From NCBI GenBank assembly GCA_037783415.1, contig JAZGTN010000149.1:868001-932000 (forward strand): DNA of 64,000 bases, in the 5' to 3' direction. A program made the translations under genes and the position numbers. Shown piece by piece: positions 39,697-52,190 of the stretch. How positions within the stretch are numbered: position 1 is the stretch's first letter; each line of letters opens with the position of its first letter. The notes under the pieces are model-generated. The model did not search any database and was not told the origin of the DNA. It worked only from the letters and a program-made list of their open reading frames with translations. The stretch comes from Leptasterias polaris. Lineage: Eukaryota > Echinodermata > Asteroidea > Forcipulatida > Asteriidae.

Positions 39697-42331
39697 TTGC
39701 AGCAATCACGAGTTGGCTCACAGCAGACAATATGCATGGATAAATTACACAAAAAACTGCAAAAACCACTGTGTTATTTATATAGAGCCACGCATACAAA
39801 TAGTAAAGTGCAACGTACAAATTGTGGATCTGAGAACCAAAGGGTTCTTACACACGTCCACACAGTGTGATTTGTTTTACACCGTTGAATAATATAATCT
39901 TTCTTCAGAATAAAAAACAAAGAAATGTCCACATAGTGTATGCAATACAAAGCTGAGTAGTTAAACACCTGCAATCGGGACCTCCTATTGTCCAACTTTT
40001 CTTTGTACTTAAACTTTTTGGCGATATCTCCTATTGGTTTTTACACACACTCTTAATCTGAGGACCGACTGGTTTGAATGTGTATACCTATCCACTGCTC
40101 TCAAACATCTGGTTACAGATCTTTCTATGCCGTTTTAATTAATTTCTTTCTAGTTTTTGAATTGTGCATGAAAGGGAGCATCTTCTATAGTAGCTGAGTT
40201 GTCAACAAGAAAAACAGGTTAATTAAAATAATTACACACGATACACACACAAAACTTACAGTTTCGAGTTCATAATTTCCGCATCTAGAATATTTTTTTA
40301 TTGCACTGAAGTTTAAAGCAAAGGAAACATAATTTTAATATAATAATGTCCCACACAATTATCAACGTAGGCTACTTTAAACGCATATTAAATACTTGTG
40401 AAACCTACGGTTTTCTTTCTTTTACAATATCGGTAAATAGATGTCAAATACTAGTATCTGGCCCTGTTCGAAACGACCGGCTTCGACCTCGGGATCAGGA
40501 TTAGGTTTTTGAGGCTTCGTGCGGCTTCGTGCGGCTTTGGTCTCACTATAAACAAAATGGCCGCGTGCTTCTTCCGATTATATATCTCTTCTTTATAGAC
40601 TCGGTAGGAATGCATTTTTGGCGATCCAAACCAGAAGCATGTTTTGGCTTTCGTCAACAAAAACGAAACGTTTGCATTAAGCAAAAGCCAAGCGTTTTCT
40701 ATTGAGCTTCAAAATTGCTCTGAGGACTGGATTCAAAGCCGAAGCATGATAGTTCGTTTCAAAAATGCCCTTTGTGATCTAACATACAATAATTTACAAA
40801 CCTCTAAAAGTTTTAAACTCGATCAGTCGTCAGAGCTACGAAAAACGATGTAATTTTTTTTTTTCGGTTCTTATAATTCACTGTTGTCAAACAATGGATG
40901 TTTGACTTGAAAGATCAAAACTAATAACTTTTACTCCTTTCTCAAAGCCTATATCATTTAAACCAAACATAAAACAAGGGAGGTGTTCTTAACATGGCCA
41001 GCTTTATACCATGTATGTTATGTTGAAAATTGTGAACTTTTTAAATATTACCTTTGTTGTACTTATCTGTGGATAAATCTATTTGTTTTGTATTATTTGT
41101 GTTCACTGGGTTGACAAATATTAGTTCTAACTTAGGCCTATGACTCTAAAATCTACGAAAATGTATTTATTAATATAATTGCTTTTTCATCGTAGAGTAC
41201 TAGTTTCGATCAAAACAAACGACTGTTTCTTCTGTATTTTCGTGAAGTCTGTGTAGCTTCCCGAACTAACTAAAGTGTCGGGATTTGTAACAAATAAACC
41301 ATAATAGAAAGAAATAAAAAATTCCGATCGTTGTGGCACTTCAACTTTCATTAGCAGGGCAAATAGCCACGATAACAACTCTGTTCTGTAAAACTTTAGG
41401 CCTATTGCAAGTTGACAATGATGTAAAGTGTATGCTCTTCCTTTCCAGTCTGTAATTGCAGACAGTCATTCATTCCGAATCAAACTAAACAAACACATTA
41501 TAAGTGAAAACAATCAAACCAACCGTAAAACTTAACTAGGTTGCAAATGACGAATTATTATTAATAATCTTATTAGGAGACAAGTCTTTGAAATCCATAA
41601 ACAAAATAGGTCCGTGGTCAGTTTCTTGGCAGTCTTATCAATGATATCATCTGCAATGAACAGAGAAGGGTACAGGTAATCGGTGAAAACATAAACTGGA
41701 CAACTTGTACTCAAACTCCAGCCTACTTTAGCTCATTATGCAAGACATTCAAATTCGGGAAGTAAAACAAAAACTAAAAACTTTCGTTCAAAATGACAGC
41801 AATTTTTTAACCAGTCATGAACTTTAATATTATTTGTGACTTTTCTAATTTATTTGTAATGATTTTTCCCCCTAAAAATGTCAGTGACATTTTAATATAA
41901 ATAGCCCGAAAAAGTCAATAAAAACATTGTATTTCGGTAATATTTTCAACTTTTTGCCAAGGGCCATTGCCTGAGAAACAATACTTTATTCAAAGAGGTA
42001 TACCTAGGCCAACAAGCATTTTTGTGAAAAAGCTTTTGAATATTTTAGTGGTCAATGTTGGAAATGGGAAACCCCACATGATCCCTGTTTAGACCCTTAT
42101 ACGCCGAAGTCCATCAATTCTAGGTGTACAGGCGTGTGGTCAAACCCAACAGAGGGCGCCCTGCATGTAAATTAATTATTGGTTTTCTTACCGTTTCAAA
42201 AAGACCTTTTATATTTCATTGTCAATTATTTTATTTATTTCTGATTTAAAAGTTTAAGTACAAACATAATGCAATATAATAAGGAAAACAGAAAAAAAAT
42301 CACCTTTGTAATGACTTGCCAACAAGTGTCT
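39697..42331. other. Intergenic, nothing firm
   Basis: AT-rich DNA. CCTGTTCGAAACGACCGGCTT at 40462 resembles a MITE end. An acceptor-like TTCATTGCAG on the minus strand at about 41645 precedes a short open frame (DDIIDKTAKKLTTD) but no partner exon was found. Confidence 0.35.
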
Positions 42332-43975
42332 TTATTGAGGTTTTGCCTTCATCTTTCGATTGCGGGAAAGCAGCTTCTGCACCAGGGTAGCCTTCTCACC
42401 ATCAACCCCATCCTTCTTAGAGGCCCTTCCTGCTGGAAAGTCAAACAGTAGTCATTTTAAAAACTCATGCTTAATTTTCAATGTAATATGTAACAGACAG
42501 TTGATGGCAGTGATTCTATTCCTACAATTTCCCAGGCCTCAGCAAGCGTTTCTTATTTGAAACACGTAAAATATCTTCAAGTAAAAACATCCTGACGCAA
42601 AATACACGAAGTGCAACTTTTGGGGCATGATCGAAAAGCTAACAAACCTGAACAGGATATCCCGGGAGCGGGACTGAAAGGGTTAACACACATTGGTTTC
42701 AGGGTAAAAAACAAAAAACCCCAAAACAATATACTCGCAGGGTATTACAATCGAAATTACCATGATGAACCAGAAAACATTTACCGTAATAGTGTGAGTC
42801 TCCGTAGTCAGACCAGTAGTTGGATGGACCGTCGTAAACGTACAAGTCATCTGGTCGACTACCTGAGGACGAATGGAAAATAAATACATAAGTGAGACCT
42901 TGATATGTTATTAGGATCAATGACATTGGTTTGTATGCTTTTACTGATGACAATATTATGTAGAAGGTTTTTACATATATTTTTTCTGCCATGTATCAAA
43001 TATGGAAACGTTTTGGTTTCTTAGTTACAGTTATGTTATTAAGCTAACATGTTTTTTTCTACAAAGTGATGGATTGTAGCTTTGTGCTCTTGCTACTGCA
43101 TGTGACACGGCGTGGTTTTGCTTTTGTTTTCAGTTTTCACGAAGTGACCGAATGGGTCTCGCGACAAAGAGCAGTGTGTTTTCAATGATGAGCCAAGCTC
43201 GAACCCCAAAATGGATTCTCTTACAAACAGGTATAGGCCTACTGTTCGAAAAGTCCAGACTTATTGAACACCCCGACGTAATGGCCAGATAATGATTAAA
43301 CAAATTGGTAATATGTTCGACTTTCCTGATCGGCCCAATCCGAAAATGGGTCAGGCTCCCGGTGCCCCGGGAGTATTAAATACAACATTTAAACAAATTA
43401 ATATACAAAAAACCCAGAAAATAATACCTATTATTCATGAAGATAAAAAGTCAACTCTACCATGGTAGTCGGATGGGCCATGTCGAATGTCGTAGTTGTA
43501 TGAAGGGTAATCCGATTTATAGGACAAGAAGCAAAGAAAAGATTGAAACTTATTTTAATTTTTATAATTATTGAAGTGTCTTTTGTTATACACATTTTGT
43601 AACAACTTTTACTCTTTACAAACAAATGATTATTTGTTTTATTCAAGAAGTCCAACACACTATTTGTATTGGTTTAAACGTCAACTTTACCATTGTAGTC
43701 GGATGGGCCATCAATGTCGTAGTTGTATGAAGGGTATCCGATTGATATCCTGAGGACAAGAGGTAAAAAAAGATTAGAACATGTTTTAATTTTTTTTATG
43801 ATTATGGAGGTGTCTTTGTTTTGAAGCTTTTGAGACAACTATTACTCTTAATAAACGAATGATTTTTTTAATTCACAAAGTCCATATTACTTTTTGTATT
43901 GGTTTAAAAATTTACCTTGGTTGTTGGATGGGCCATCAATGTCGTAGTTGTATGAATGGTAATTTGATTGATATC
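42332..43975 (-). CDS. 3' end of a Tyr/Gly-rich protein gene (3 intact exons)
   Basis: Minus-strand exons 43916-43975, 42785-42862 and 42332-42429 join in frame and end in TAA. The first (60 nt) and second (78 nt) are phase 1-1 and encode SYNYDIDGPSNN and YVYDGPSNYWSDYGDSHYY; the last encodes a basic tail, KKDGVDGEKATLVQKLLSRN then RKMKAKPQ. Splice sites are CCTCAG/GTAAAT, CCTCAG/GTAAAT and AGCAG. The product looks like an extracellular or structural protein with repeated Y-x-YD-x-DGPS motifs and a Lys/Arg-rich C-terminus. No family was recognised. The 5' exons were not found and may lie beyond the LINE remnant. Confidence 0.65.
43461..43975 (-). repeat. Tandemly duplicated DGPS micro-exons
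   Basis: Three exon-plus-intron units lie about 225-230 bp apart, with exons ending at 43916, 43691 and 43461. The first is intact. The second (43691-43749) is 59 nt, having lost one T of ATTACC, so it would shift the frame. The third has lost about 7 nt at its acceptor (TCCTATAAATC instead of TCCTCAGGATATCAATC). A fourth partial unit of intron sequence follows at 43980-44100. Confidence 0.8.
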
Positions 43976-44109
43976 CTGAGGACAAGAGGTAACGAAAAGA
44001 TTGGATTTGATTTGTATTTTTAATGATTATGGAAGTGTCTTTGTTTTGAAGCCTTTAAGACATCTTTTACTCTTAATAAACGAATGTTTTGTTTTGAACT
44101 TGATGAGGT

Positions 44110-44906
44110 CTAGAGTGCTTGGTGTGTGGGAAACGGGTACTCGTCGCTGGTAGTCCAGCGGATAGGTGGGAATATTGTGCACTTTGTGGTAAAAGCATGA
44201 AACTTGGCACACATGTACTTTATACCAAAACATGAAATTTTAGATATAGTACCATCTCTGATTTGGCCTGTGGTGGCCTTGGCGGCCATTTTTCAAAACA
44301 AACAAAAGTACAACAAAAACAATGACACAAGACAAACAAACTAATGAAAGAAAAGCAAGTAAACAATAAATGAAAGGGCGAAGGGAAAACGGGATAACTA
44401 TATACAAGAGTAAATGGGAGTCTAATAACCAATAAAGAAAAAACACTGAACTGAAAATAAACAGAAGCCAAATAAATAACAGCAAGCGAAAATAAAAAAA
44501 ATGATAAAAAAGCGGGCTGAAGACAAAACATAAAATGGAATTGCAGTAAGGGAAAAAACTAGCTACAACAAATGAACAAAAAGCAATAAATCAACCACAA
44601 AGAACTAAAAGGCACAGTAAAGAATAACAAATAAGAACAGTAGGAGAGATAATGGAATGCATAAACATTAACAAAATAAAGCAAATGAAGCTGATGCTTA
44701 AAGGCACAGCAAATAATAAAAATTAAAACATTTGTGAAAAACAAATAATAATTTAATGCAAAGCATAAACCAAACGAAGCAAATGAAAATGAATGCAAAA
44801 CAGGCAGGAAAACAGTTCATCATAATGGCTCAAGGGATGAGATGCAGCAACAAAACAGATGATACACAAGATGGAAGATGGATGCTGGAAGTGCGAATGG
44901 TAAATG
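44110..44906 (-). mobile_element. Pyrimidine-rich 3' tail of the LINE ORF1 remnant
   Basis: Downstream of ORF1 on the minus strand the sequence is T/C-rich with TTTATTTG-like strings and no reverse transcriptase. Minus-strand ORFs rich in Phe, Leu and Ser through it reflect composition only. The element boundary is uncertain. Confidence 0.4.
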
Positions 44907-45662
44907 TTAAGCTTGACGGTAGAAGTCAGCTAATACGCCGCCAGTACCTCTCCACTTACCAGCCACAAATCTGTATTTCCGTCCCTCCTTGTACGATGCA
45001 GAGACTTGTGCCGACCATTTCCTCTTCTCCTGTAGGTCTGCTCTGGTCAAGTCTTCGACACAGAAAAAGGGGTAACTGCTCAGGACTTGTCGTTGCTGCT
45101 GGAGAACCTTAATCTTGTCCTGATAGCAGTTAAGTTTGATGAGAAGGTGTTGGGGCCTACCATCCAACTTGGGGCCATCACGATGGGCACGTTCCACCTT
45201 AACATCATCGGTCATGTTGAATTTCTCCTTGCGAAGCTCCTGAGAGAGAGCCAGGCAGTCTTCACCTTTCTGCTGTGGGAAGCCAATAACCCGAAGATTA
45301 TTTCTCCGAGAGAAGCGCTCAAGCTTGTTGATTTGCTCGGCATGTTCGACCATGATTTTCTCAGCCTTGGCGACTGCTTCTGTCAATTTGTCAAGTTCTT
45401 TCATCTTGAGTTCCTAGCTGTCTATACGCTTACTCTGGAATTCAATGGAGTCATTGACGTTTTCTTCTAGCCTATGAATATGGTTACGTAAGTCCTTTTG
45501 TCCTGATTGTATCTCTGACAGAGTTGTACGGACGAAGTGTTCAAAGTCGTTGGTGTCGGAAAAGGACCTCACTGAGCTTGGGTTTGGCGATTGGGGTGAT
45601 AACGTCGGTGGTGATCCAGAATCACTCACTGGTTTGGTGGTTTTCTTGCGTCCAGCCGGCAT
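44907..45662 (-). pseudogene. LINE-type ORF1 with one internal stop
   Basis: From an ATG at 45662 (MPAGRKKTTKPVSDSGS) the frame runs 252 codons to 44907, interrupted by a single TAG at 45414-45416. The order is a Ser/Pro-rich N-terminus, a predicted coiled coil (FVRTTLSEIQSGQKDLRNHI through AEKIMVEHAEQINKLE), an RRM-like start (RFSRRNNLRVIGFP), then VERAHRDGPKLDGRPQHLLI and a basic C-terminal domain. This is the layout of L1-type ORF1 (Transposase_22) RNA-binding proteins. No ORF2 follows, so the copy is ORF2-deleted or a half-LINE. Confidence 0.75.
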
Positions 45663-45816
45663 GACGAATCACCAGATGTTCCCAAAGTATGTATCGTCCT
45701 TGCTGCTTATTAGTAAGATGTAGATTTATGCTTAGGCTAGAATATTGACAATATGTAGGCTTGATCAATGGAGACCCCCAATTACTCTTGCATCTCACTC
45801 GGTCGCCATCATTCAA

Positions 45817-46455
45817 TTAGTTCAGCGGTGGCCCGCGGTTTGAAGCGTGTGGAAATCGTCACAGGACGAAGACGAGGATTGAGAGACTACGCAAGGCAGG
45901 AAAGCCTATCATATGGTGAAAGCTAGATGCATTAAAAAACACTCTCACCTTGTTACTCTGATATGCGGTGAATCCTCTAGAGTTGAACAGTAAAGTTAAA
46001 CTTCGTGTAGAAGTGTTACAGTGTCAGTGATGAAGAAATATTAATATTAGTGAAGTGAATTTTGTTTGTGAACGAAAGTTCAAAACTGCTACTTAAAACG
46101 GAAGTATATAACCAATTGGCGCTTTTCCTCCGATAGTGATTAGGTTTTTAAAATATAACTGAATCACTATTTTGGGTATTGATTTGTACAAAGTGAAGTT
46201 CTAATAATTAATTAAAACATTCGGAATAATCTCAATATTCTGTCACCTAGTTGGGAACCAAACATAGGATTTTAATCAGTGGTTCCAGACATACTTACCT
46301 CAAGCTTGAGACCTAATTAATTGTGGGAGTTATTGGTGTATATTGATGTATATTGCTGTAAATTATTTAAAAATAAATTAATAGTGTAAAGTGAGAAAAT
46401 CTCTCTGAGTTTTATTCAGTGTATTGTGGAATACTAGAAGAGACTAGGTTTGTTC
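45817..46455. other. Intergenic, nothing recognised
   Basis: AT-rich DNA upstream of the LINE ORF1; it may include its 5' UTR (GATGGCGACCGAGTGAGATG on the minus strand, near 45810). No gene is seen. Confidence 0.35.
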
Positions 46456-46800
46456 TGACAGATGTATAGATTATAAAAATCCAGTGTGAGTTCTGGGAGT
46501 TGTGTTTTGTATCAATAAACAAATTCCACTTCCTTTTTAACCGAAGGTATAGGTCAAACGGCGGTCAAACTTAACTCTGTGTAGCGTTTATGAAGCTGTT
46601 TATTACCTCCCAATGATGTATAGATTATACAAATCCAATGTGAGTTCTTGAAGTTTTGTTTTGTTTCAATAAACAAATTCCACTTCCGTTTTTAACCTAC
46701 GGTCTAGGTCAAATGGGGGTCACACTTGTTGCACTTTTTTGAAGTTGTTAAATACTTTCCAATGATGTATAAATCATAACTCTTTAACAATAGATTAAGT
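46456..46800. repeat. Diverged tandem repeat, about 150-bp unit
   Basis: GATGTATAGATTATA begins units near 46461 and 46615, and a shorter relative near 46763. CAATAAACAAATTCCACTTCC recurs once per unit (46515, 46668). Confidence 0.7.
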
Positions 46801-46880
46801 GATCCATAACCTTTCAGCTGATGTATAGATAAAAAAAAAAATTTGTGTGGTTCAGGAGTTATGAAGTATTAAACGTTGCC

Positions 46881-47438
46881 TTAAAGAGGAAGGGAAATGG
46901 CCAATTGCTTTTTTGTGATGTGCTAATTTTCCAACAGACAGGGTTCTCATGTGAGTGAGGAAAAAATTGCAAGTCTCTAACATCACATTGTAAAATGGTG
47001 TAAAGTGCTATTGCATTTGAAATCATTCCAATGTAAAACATCTGCTGACATCATTCTGATAAAAATGGGTCTCTACATTTTGGTAATATTCAATCAAAAC
47101 AGCCTTGAATTTGTTGACCTTTTGACTGCCGATCAATTCCTTCTCATCAAATGTAAAGATCAATTAGTATTTTAAACCACTGACGTCATCTTTCAAATTT
47201 CGTTCCCCAAAAAGTATGTTTTGAACAAAAACATCCACTTACAAAAATGTAGAGACCCATTTCACAAAATGGTGTTATCAAATGTTTTGGATGTTGATAA
47301 TTTTGCACTGAATGTATCGAATGCAATTTCACGATTTTAAAGCGAGGTTAGAGACTTTCCCTTCTCACATGAAGACTCTATCTATAGAAAAATGAGCACT
47401 TCACACAATTTAATATGTTATTTCCCTTCCTCCTTTAA
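46881..47438. mobile_element. TTAA-flanked MITE
   Basis: TTAAAGAGGAAGGGAAATGG at 46881 is mirrored by ATTTCCCTTCCTCCTTTAA ending 47438. Further inverted similarity extends inward (CTCATGTGAG / CTTCTCACATGAAG; AGTCTCTAAC / GTTAGAGACT; TGGGTCTCTACATTTT / AAAATGTAGAGACCCA). It is non-coding. Confidence 0.8.
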
Positions 47439-47975
47439 CATAATTCAATATCTGATGACGTCATCATGACATTATCTAGTTTGTGTAATTTTGATATTGA
47501 GGTTCAATAATGTGATAAGTTTCAATGTTGAAATCAATTTTAATGTTGAGTTATGTTTGAGACAATGATGACAACATCACTTAGTCAATATGTACAAAAG
47601 ATTAGTCAAACGAGAACAAAAAGTTAGTCTCTCAGAAAATAACAACTTTTCATATCACAAATACTAATATAAGACAAATATTGACTAATTTGAAAAACGT
47701 GCAAACTAAGTCTTATTTTGCAAAGACTTATTACAGTTTTTATAATACTAATTTTATGTTCTGACTAATTGATAAACTGCTGATTTACCTTTGCAGTTAG
47801 TCATTTCATTTTGAATTTACCAATTTTATGACACAATTCTCCCTCCACTCAAAATCGACAACACCTTTATCAAAGAGAGTTTCCTCCTCCAAGGACGAGT
47901 TTCCTCCTTTACCATCTCTCTTGGACGAAACATATCTCTTTCATCTATGAAGTTGCCTCACGCGTTTTAAGCTTC

Positions 47976-48356
47976 GTTCCTTTGGACACGTTTGGTAATT
48001 GTGAAAGATCAGTATTCGCACTTGGTGTATCCCAACGTTATGCATATTAATAACAAACCTGTGAAAATTTGGGCTCAATGGGTCATCGAGGTTTCAAGAA
48101 AATATTGAAAGAAAAAACACCCATGTTGCACAAATTTGTGTGCCTTCAGATGCCTGAAAAAGGCTTCAGACCTGAAGTTTTTTTTAGATTCAAATATTTT
48201 AGTGAGAAATGACCTCTTTCTAAAAACTACGTTACTTCAGAGTGAGTCGTTTATCACAATATTTTATACTATCAACAGCTCTCCGTTGCTCGTTAGGCCT
48301 ACCCTAGTTTGTATGCTAATAACTTTTTAGTACCAATCGTGTCCAGCTCCTTTAAG
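47976..48356 (+). mobile_element. AGGCACTG MITE, second long copy
   Basis: GGACACGTTTGGTAATTGTG, AAAAAACACCC, CTACGTTACTTCAGAG and ATACTATCAACAGCTCTCCG align with 35780-36155 along the full length. The ends are degraded (CCTTTGGACAC; GTGTCCAGCTCCTTTAA). Confidence 0.8.
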
Positions 48357-49181
48357 TTACTCTACATAAACTAAAGCCACCTTGATCTTATGTTAAAAGT
48401 CTCTTATACACTGCAAAAACTGGGTTGTTAAAATTGACACCATCGTCACATACCGATTTCCAAGAGAGAATTAAAATTAAAACATAAGTGTGATAAAAGA
48501 ACATCAATTTAATTGTGTTGGCAAACAACAGTGTTATTTTAACACCATTGTTGTAAATTTTAATCACAAGATCGAAAAAGACATAAAGGGGCAAGTTGCT
48601 GTATGTGTGCACCCCACTAAAGAGGGAGAAACCAGAGCGTGCAGCCTCAGTAATATTTTGTAGGCCCTCAATTTTTTTAATTTTATATTAGACAAATTTT
48701 AAAGAGCCAAATTAAAGGGGTACTTTGTAAATATTTTACCCAATTGTGACATGGGGGTTGGTGACTTCCAACTTTAGGTATTTTTGATGATACAGAAAAT
48801 AAACAGTCTTAATTATCGAGAGGTACATGGACTGTTTTCAAGATTGATGCTCCGACGTTTGGAAACTAGACTGGTGTAGGGGTGTTCTTATTTGGATGGA
48901 TAATAACTTGACGGGCCTTTAGACTCCCCATATAAAATTGAGCAGATGGATACAAGTTCAAGAGTCAATGGACATATTAATCTTTACTGTATAAACATAT
49001 TTGAGAAATTATTTTGTTTAATATTAACACTTTGCCCTGTATGTTATGGGAATATATTTAGTGGGTTGCACCCCGGTCTTTAAAATGATATCACGGTCTG
49101 CGCTCTCACAAGATGGACAAACCATAGGTTAAAGAAACCAATACATTTTGAAATTTCAAAGTCACGTTTCCAAGTTGTTAT
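48357..49181. other. Intergenic, nothing recognised
   Basis: AT-rich DNA between a MITE and a SINE; no supportable feature. Confidence 0.4.
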
Positions 49182-49562
49182 TATTATATTTTTTTTAATG
49201 AGATATCGCCTAACTCACAAGGCCACGGACGACCACTTCAAGGTGAGGGCTACACATAACTGATTTGGGCTATCGACCCAAATCAATTGACACCAGGGGC
49301 TCGTTGCCTCCTACTCCTGGGGCTGAAACAGGGTTACCCCCTTCACAGTCCTTAATGATGTAGGCATGGGTATCATCCACTAGGAGCCTGCCTGGTAGAG
49401 CAGAATGCACTACCTTCCCAACTTTTTCGAAGCATTTATGGTTAAGTGCCTTGCTCAGGGGCACAAGTGTCATGACCGGGTATAGAACCCACACTCTGCT
49501 GCTGAAAACACCAGAGCTTAGGTCCGGTGACCTAGATCGCTCGGGCACGACATTGTTACGAT
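49182..49562 (-). mobile_element. tRNA-derived SINE with poly-A tail
   Basis: On the minus strand a Ser/Leu-type tRNA-like head (GCCCGAGCGATCTAGGTCAC ... GTGGGTTCTATACCCGG) is followed by a body with CCCCTGAGCAAGGCACTTAA, a motif shared by many animal SINEs. It ends in TCATTAAAAAAAATATAATA. The minus-strand 99-residue ORF through it is incidental. Confidence 0.75.
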
Positions 49563-51694
49563 CGAGCAAGGCATTCTGGGAAATAGCAAAAATTGCACGG
49601 CGAGATCGTACACCACTTGGAACGAGGTTGGCCTCAACCTGAAAAAGACATTATTCATGAAGCGGCAATGATGGAAAGCGCCACCAACCGATCCATGGAG
49701 AGAAAGTAGACATTTGCAAGGATCTGCCATGCATACAAGCGTGGCGAGTATAACGCGTCAGATGAAAACATAATTTTTCCCGGTTAAAGCTAGGCTTTTT
49801 TCAAGCCTCGCTTATTACCAGCGGTAGGTATAGTCGAATCAGGTAGCTAAACGGTAAATCCATTACCGTAACTTGTCTTCTTAGTAGTCAACAGTAATTG
49901 CACTTCCACCACTGTGACCTGTGGTCGGAATCATAGCCGCGGGAAAATTTTGAGCGCTATGGCAACTAAACAAATCACAACATACAAGAATGGAAACATT
50001 TCCACTTGCTTAGTAATCCGACAATCGCAACAATGTGTTTGTTGGCTGTCTTTGCCGTAAAAACTTGCCTACCTCGAGGCATATGGGAAAAAAATAACTT
50101 TCACGCCTGATCAAGGGGAGTCATGAAAGACTGAACTATTTATCCCATGTAATTTCGTGAACAAAATGCAGGTCATATCTAAACTGCCCTTGCACAATCT
50201 TCTAATAAATGTCCTCGATACGTCAATCATCTGTACGGTTTTGTAATGGTTTCTATAGGGCTATTTCAAAATAGAGGTGCTTTCCAAAAACAAAGGAGTG
50301 CATTTAATGTTGTTATTTTGTTGAGTTTAATCCCAATTGAAATGGTACGTTTCCATGTCACCCTATTGGCATTCAGAGCTCTGATACTAAATTTGAAACA
50401 AGAATGCTTAGACGAAATACATGAAATATTTTAGCTGGCTCACAAAATCGAGCTTTTAAAATTAAATAAAAAGTCAAATTCCATTTTTACATTTTGCATG
50501 CGAGAGAGAAAAAGAAATTGGAAGCTAGCGATTTTCAGGGAGAATAATCCATTAATTTAATACACAAACTAAGAAACGTTTCATGCAGAAACTTTTTCAG
50601 ACTCAGATATTTTTGAATCCCTCTCTCTTAAATTACATTCATTTGAAAGGAACCGTTTTCTAAAAAAAAATTATACTTTATCAACAGTTTATATGGTCAA
50701 TAATTTATAGAATAATTACTAAAAGTACAATCTCCCTTTAAAATGGAAAATCTCACGTTTTAAGAGAATTTACACTAGAGAACCAATTAGTTAGTTTGTT
50801 TATTTAGTACTCCATTTCTAAAAGTGTAATAACATTTAAGCACGGCATTGTTTTAAAAGTACCGAGAGTGCCATTCCAAAAATTCAAAAACAAAAAATGG
50901 TTATCTGCGATTATGTGATTTCTGGTTACGACACTATTTTTTGTAAATGTGTCAATTCCTTATTGACTATGATTTGATAAAATGACGATTGTCCATTTGA
51001 AAATGTTTTCCTTGTTTCTTCTGTTATCGGAAAATAATGTTTAAGAGAATAAATATTATTTATTTGTATCATAAAAATGACATTTACATTTTAAGTGAAA
51101 CAATAATTCATGTGCTGTTTATTATTTTAATTACATGACATTCATATTCATAGCATTTACTCATTAGTCCCGATTGCATGACAACTTTTAGCAATTGTGG
51201 TATACTTTAGCAGTTTGACTTAAACGATTACTGGAAGTTCACCCGGAGTTATACAATAAATAATGTATAGGTGTTATGCAATAAGTACTGTTTTAAAGTT
51301 GTGTGCTGTCGACAGGAAATGCAATTTGTTTCATTTTGTAAAATCCATCATCAGACACCTTTTTATAATAATACCTGTAGGTCAAAAGTCATAAAAACCC
51401 AGTCAAACACAAAGTATACTCCAGAGGAGGTTTCTGCACAGTATAGGAAGATGATGATGATCTGCAAAACATGTATATTAGATAAAAGCAAATCTAGTGA
51501 TATTTCTTCTGATTATAGCTTCTTCGTCGCTGGTGTCTGATGAATATTGTGTATTTGGTGTTAAAAAGAAAAGGCATTACTGTAACAAACTAATTGACCG
51601 ATCGGTTCGTAAGATTTTCCTCCCTTCTGATTTCAGTTAAAGTTTCTAAGCAAAAATTAATACAACAATCCAATAGGCCTAATACATGAATGTT
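49563..51694. other. Intergenic, nothing recognised
   Basis: Long AT-rich stretch. Short ORFs at 50246-50434 and 51271-51540 lack splice sites, domains or repeat support. Confidence 0.4.
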
Positions 51695-52190
51695 TTGAGG
51701 GTTATTCAATTTCATTCCTCGAAAAACATATTTCGTTCACAAACTAACATTGTGTGTGTCACAGTTATATTTTAACGGGATTAAACAGAAACATTAATCT
51801 TTGTTCGGATTATGTTTGTCTGGAGATGAACGAAATGTTTTTGAAGAAACGAAGTAATTTCTTGACCCAACAACATATTATTGTAGTGGAATTAAGTAAT
51901 ACTTTGAGGGATGAAATAACATTTTGAGGGAACATTATTAATATAACTATTATTATTTTTACATTTTAATTAGTTTTATTAAATTTTTCCTCTTTCGGGG
52001 CTCTGTATTTTAGCCTTTTTGTCACAAAATTGTTTCAAATAAGCACAATTGCACCGTCAATACAACAAAAGTAGTATTCGTTTGTATTGACATTGTAACA
52101 AAACAAAATCAGGAAATGCCGTAAAAATCAGGGTGAAGGAACGTACACAGAGCTATATTGAAACGTTGCGATTTTTAAACAGCGGAGTCA
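51695..52190. repeat. GAACGAAA-family element, diverged
   Basis: CATTCCTCGAAAAACATATT and TTTCGTTCAC units on the left and AACGAAATG / GAAACGAAGTAATTT units on the right repeat the vocabulary of 3040-3640. The right end GAACGTACAC followed by GAAACGTTGCGATTTTTAAA (52138-52186) matches 3667-3716 closely. Confidence 0.65.

Noticed and set aside
41532..41714. Minus-strand open frame after an acceptor-like TTCATTGCAG
   Set aside because: No donor partner, no domain, and quick stop; cannot be tied to the gene at 42.3 kb, which already ends in its own terminal exon.
44220..44798. Phe/Leu-rich ORFs resembling membrane proteins
   Set aside because: They follow the T/C-rich composition of the LINE tail; overlapping frames give equally hydrophobic products.
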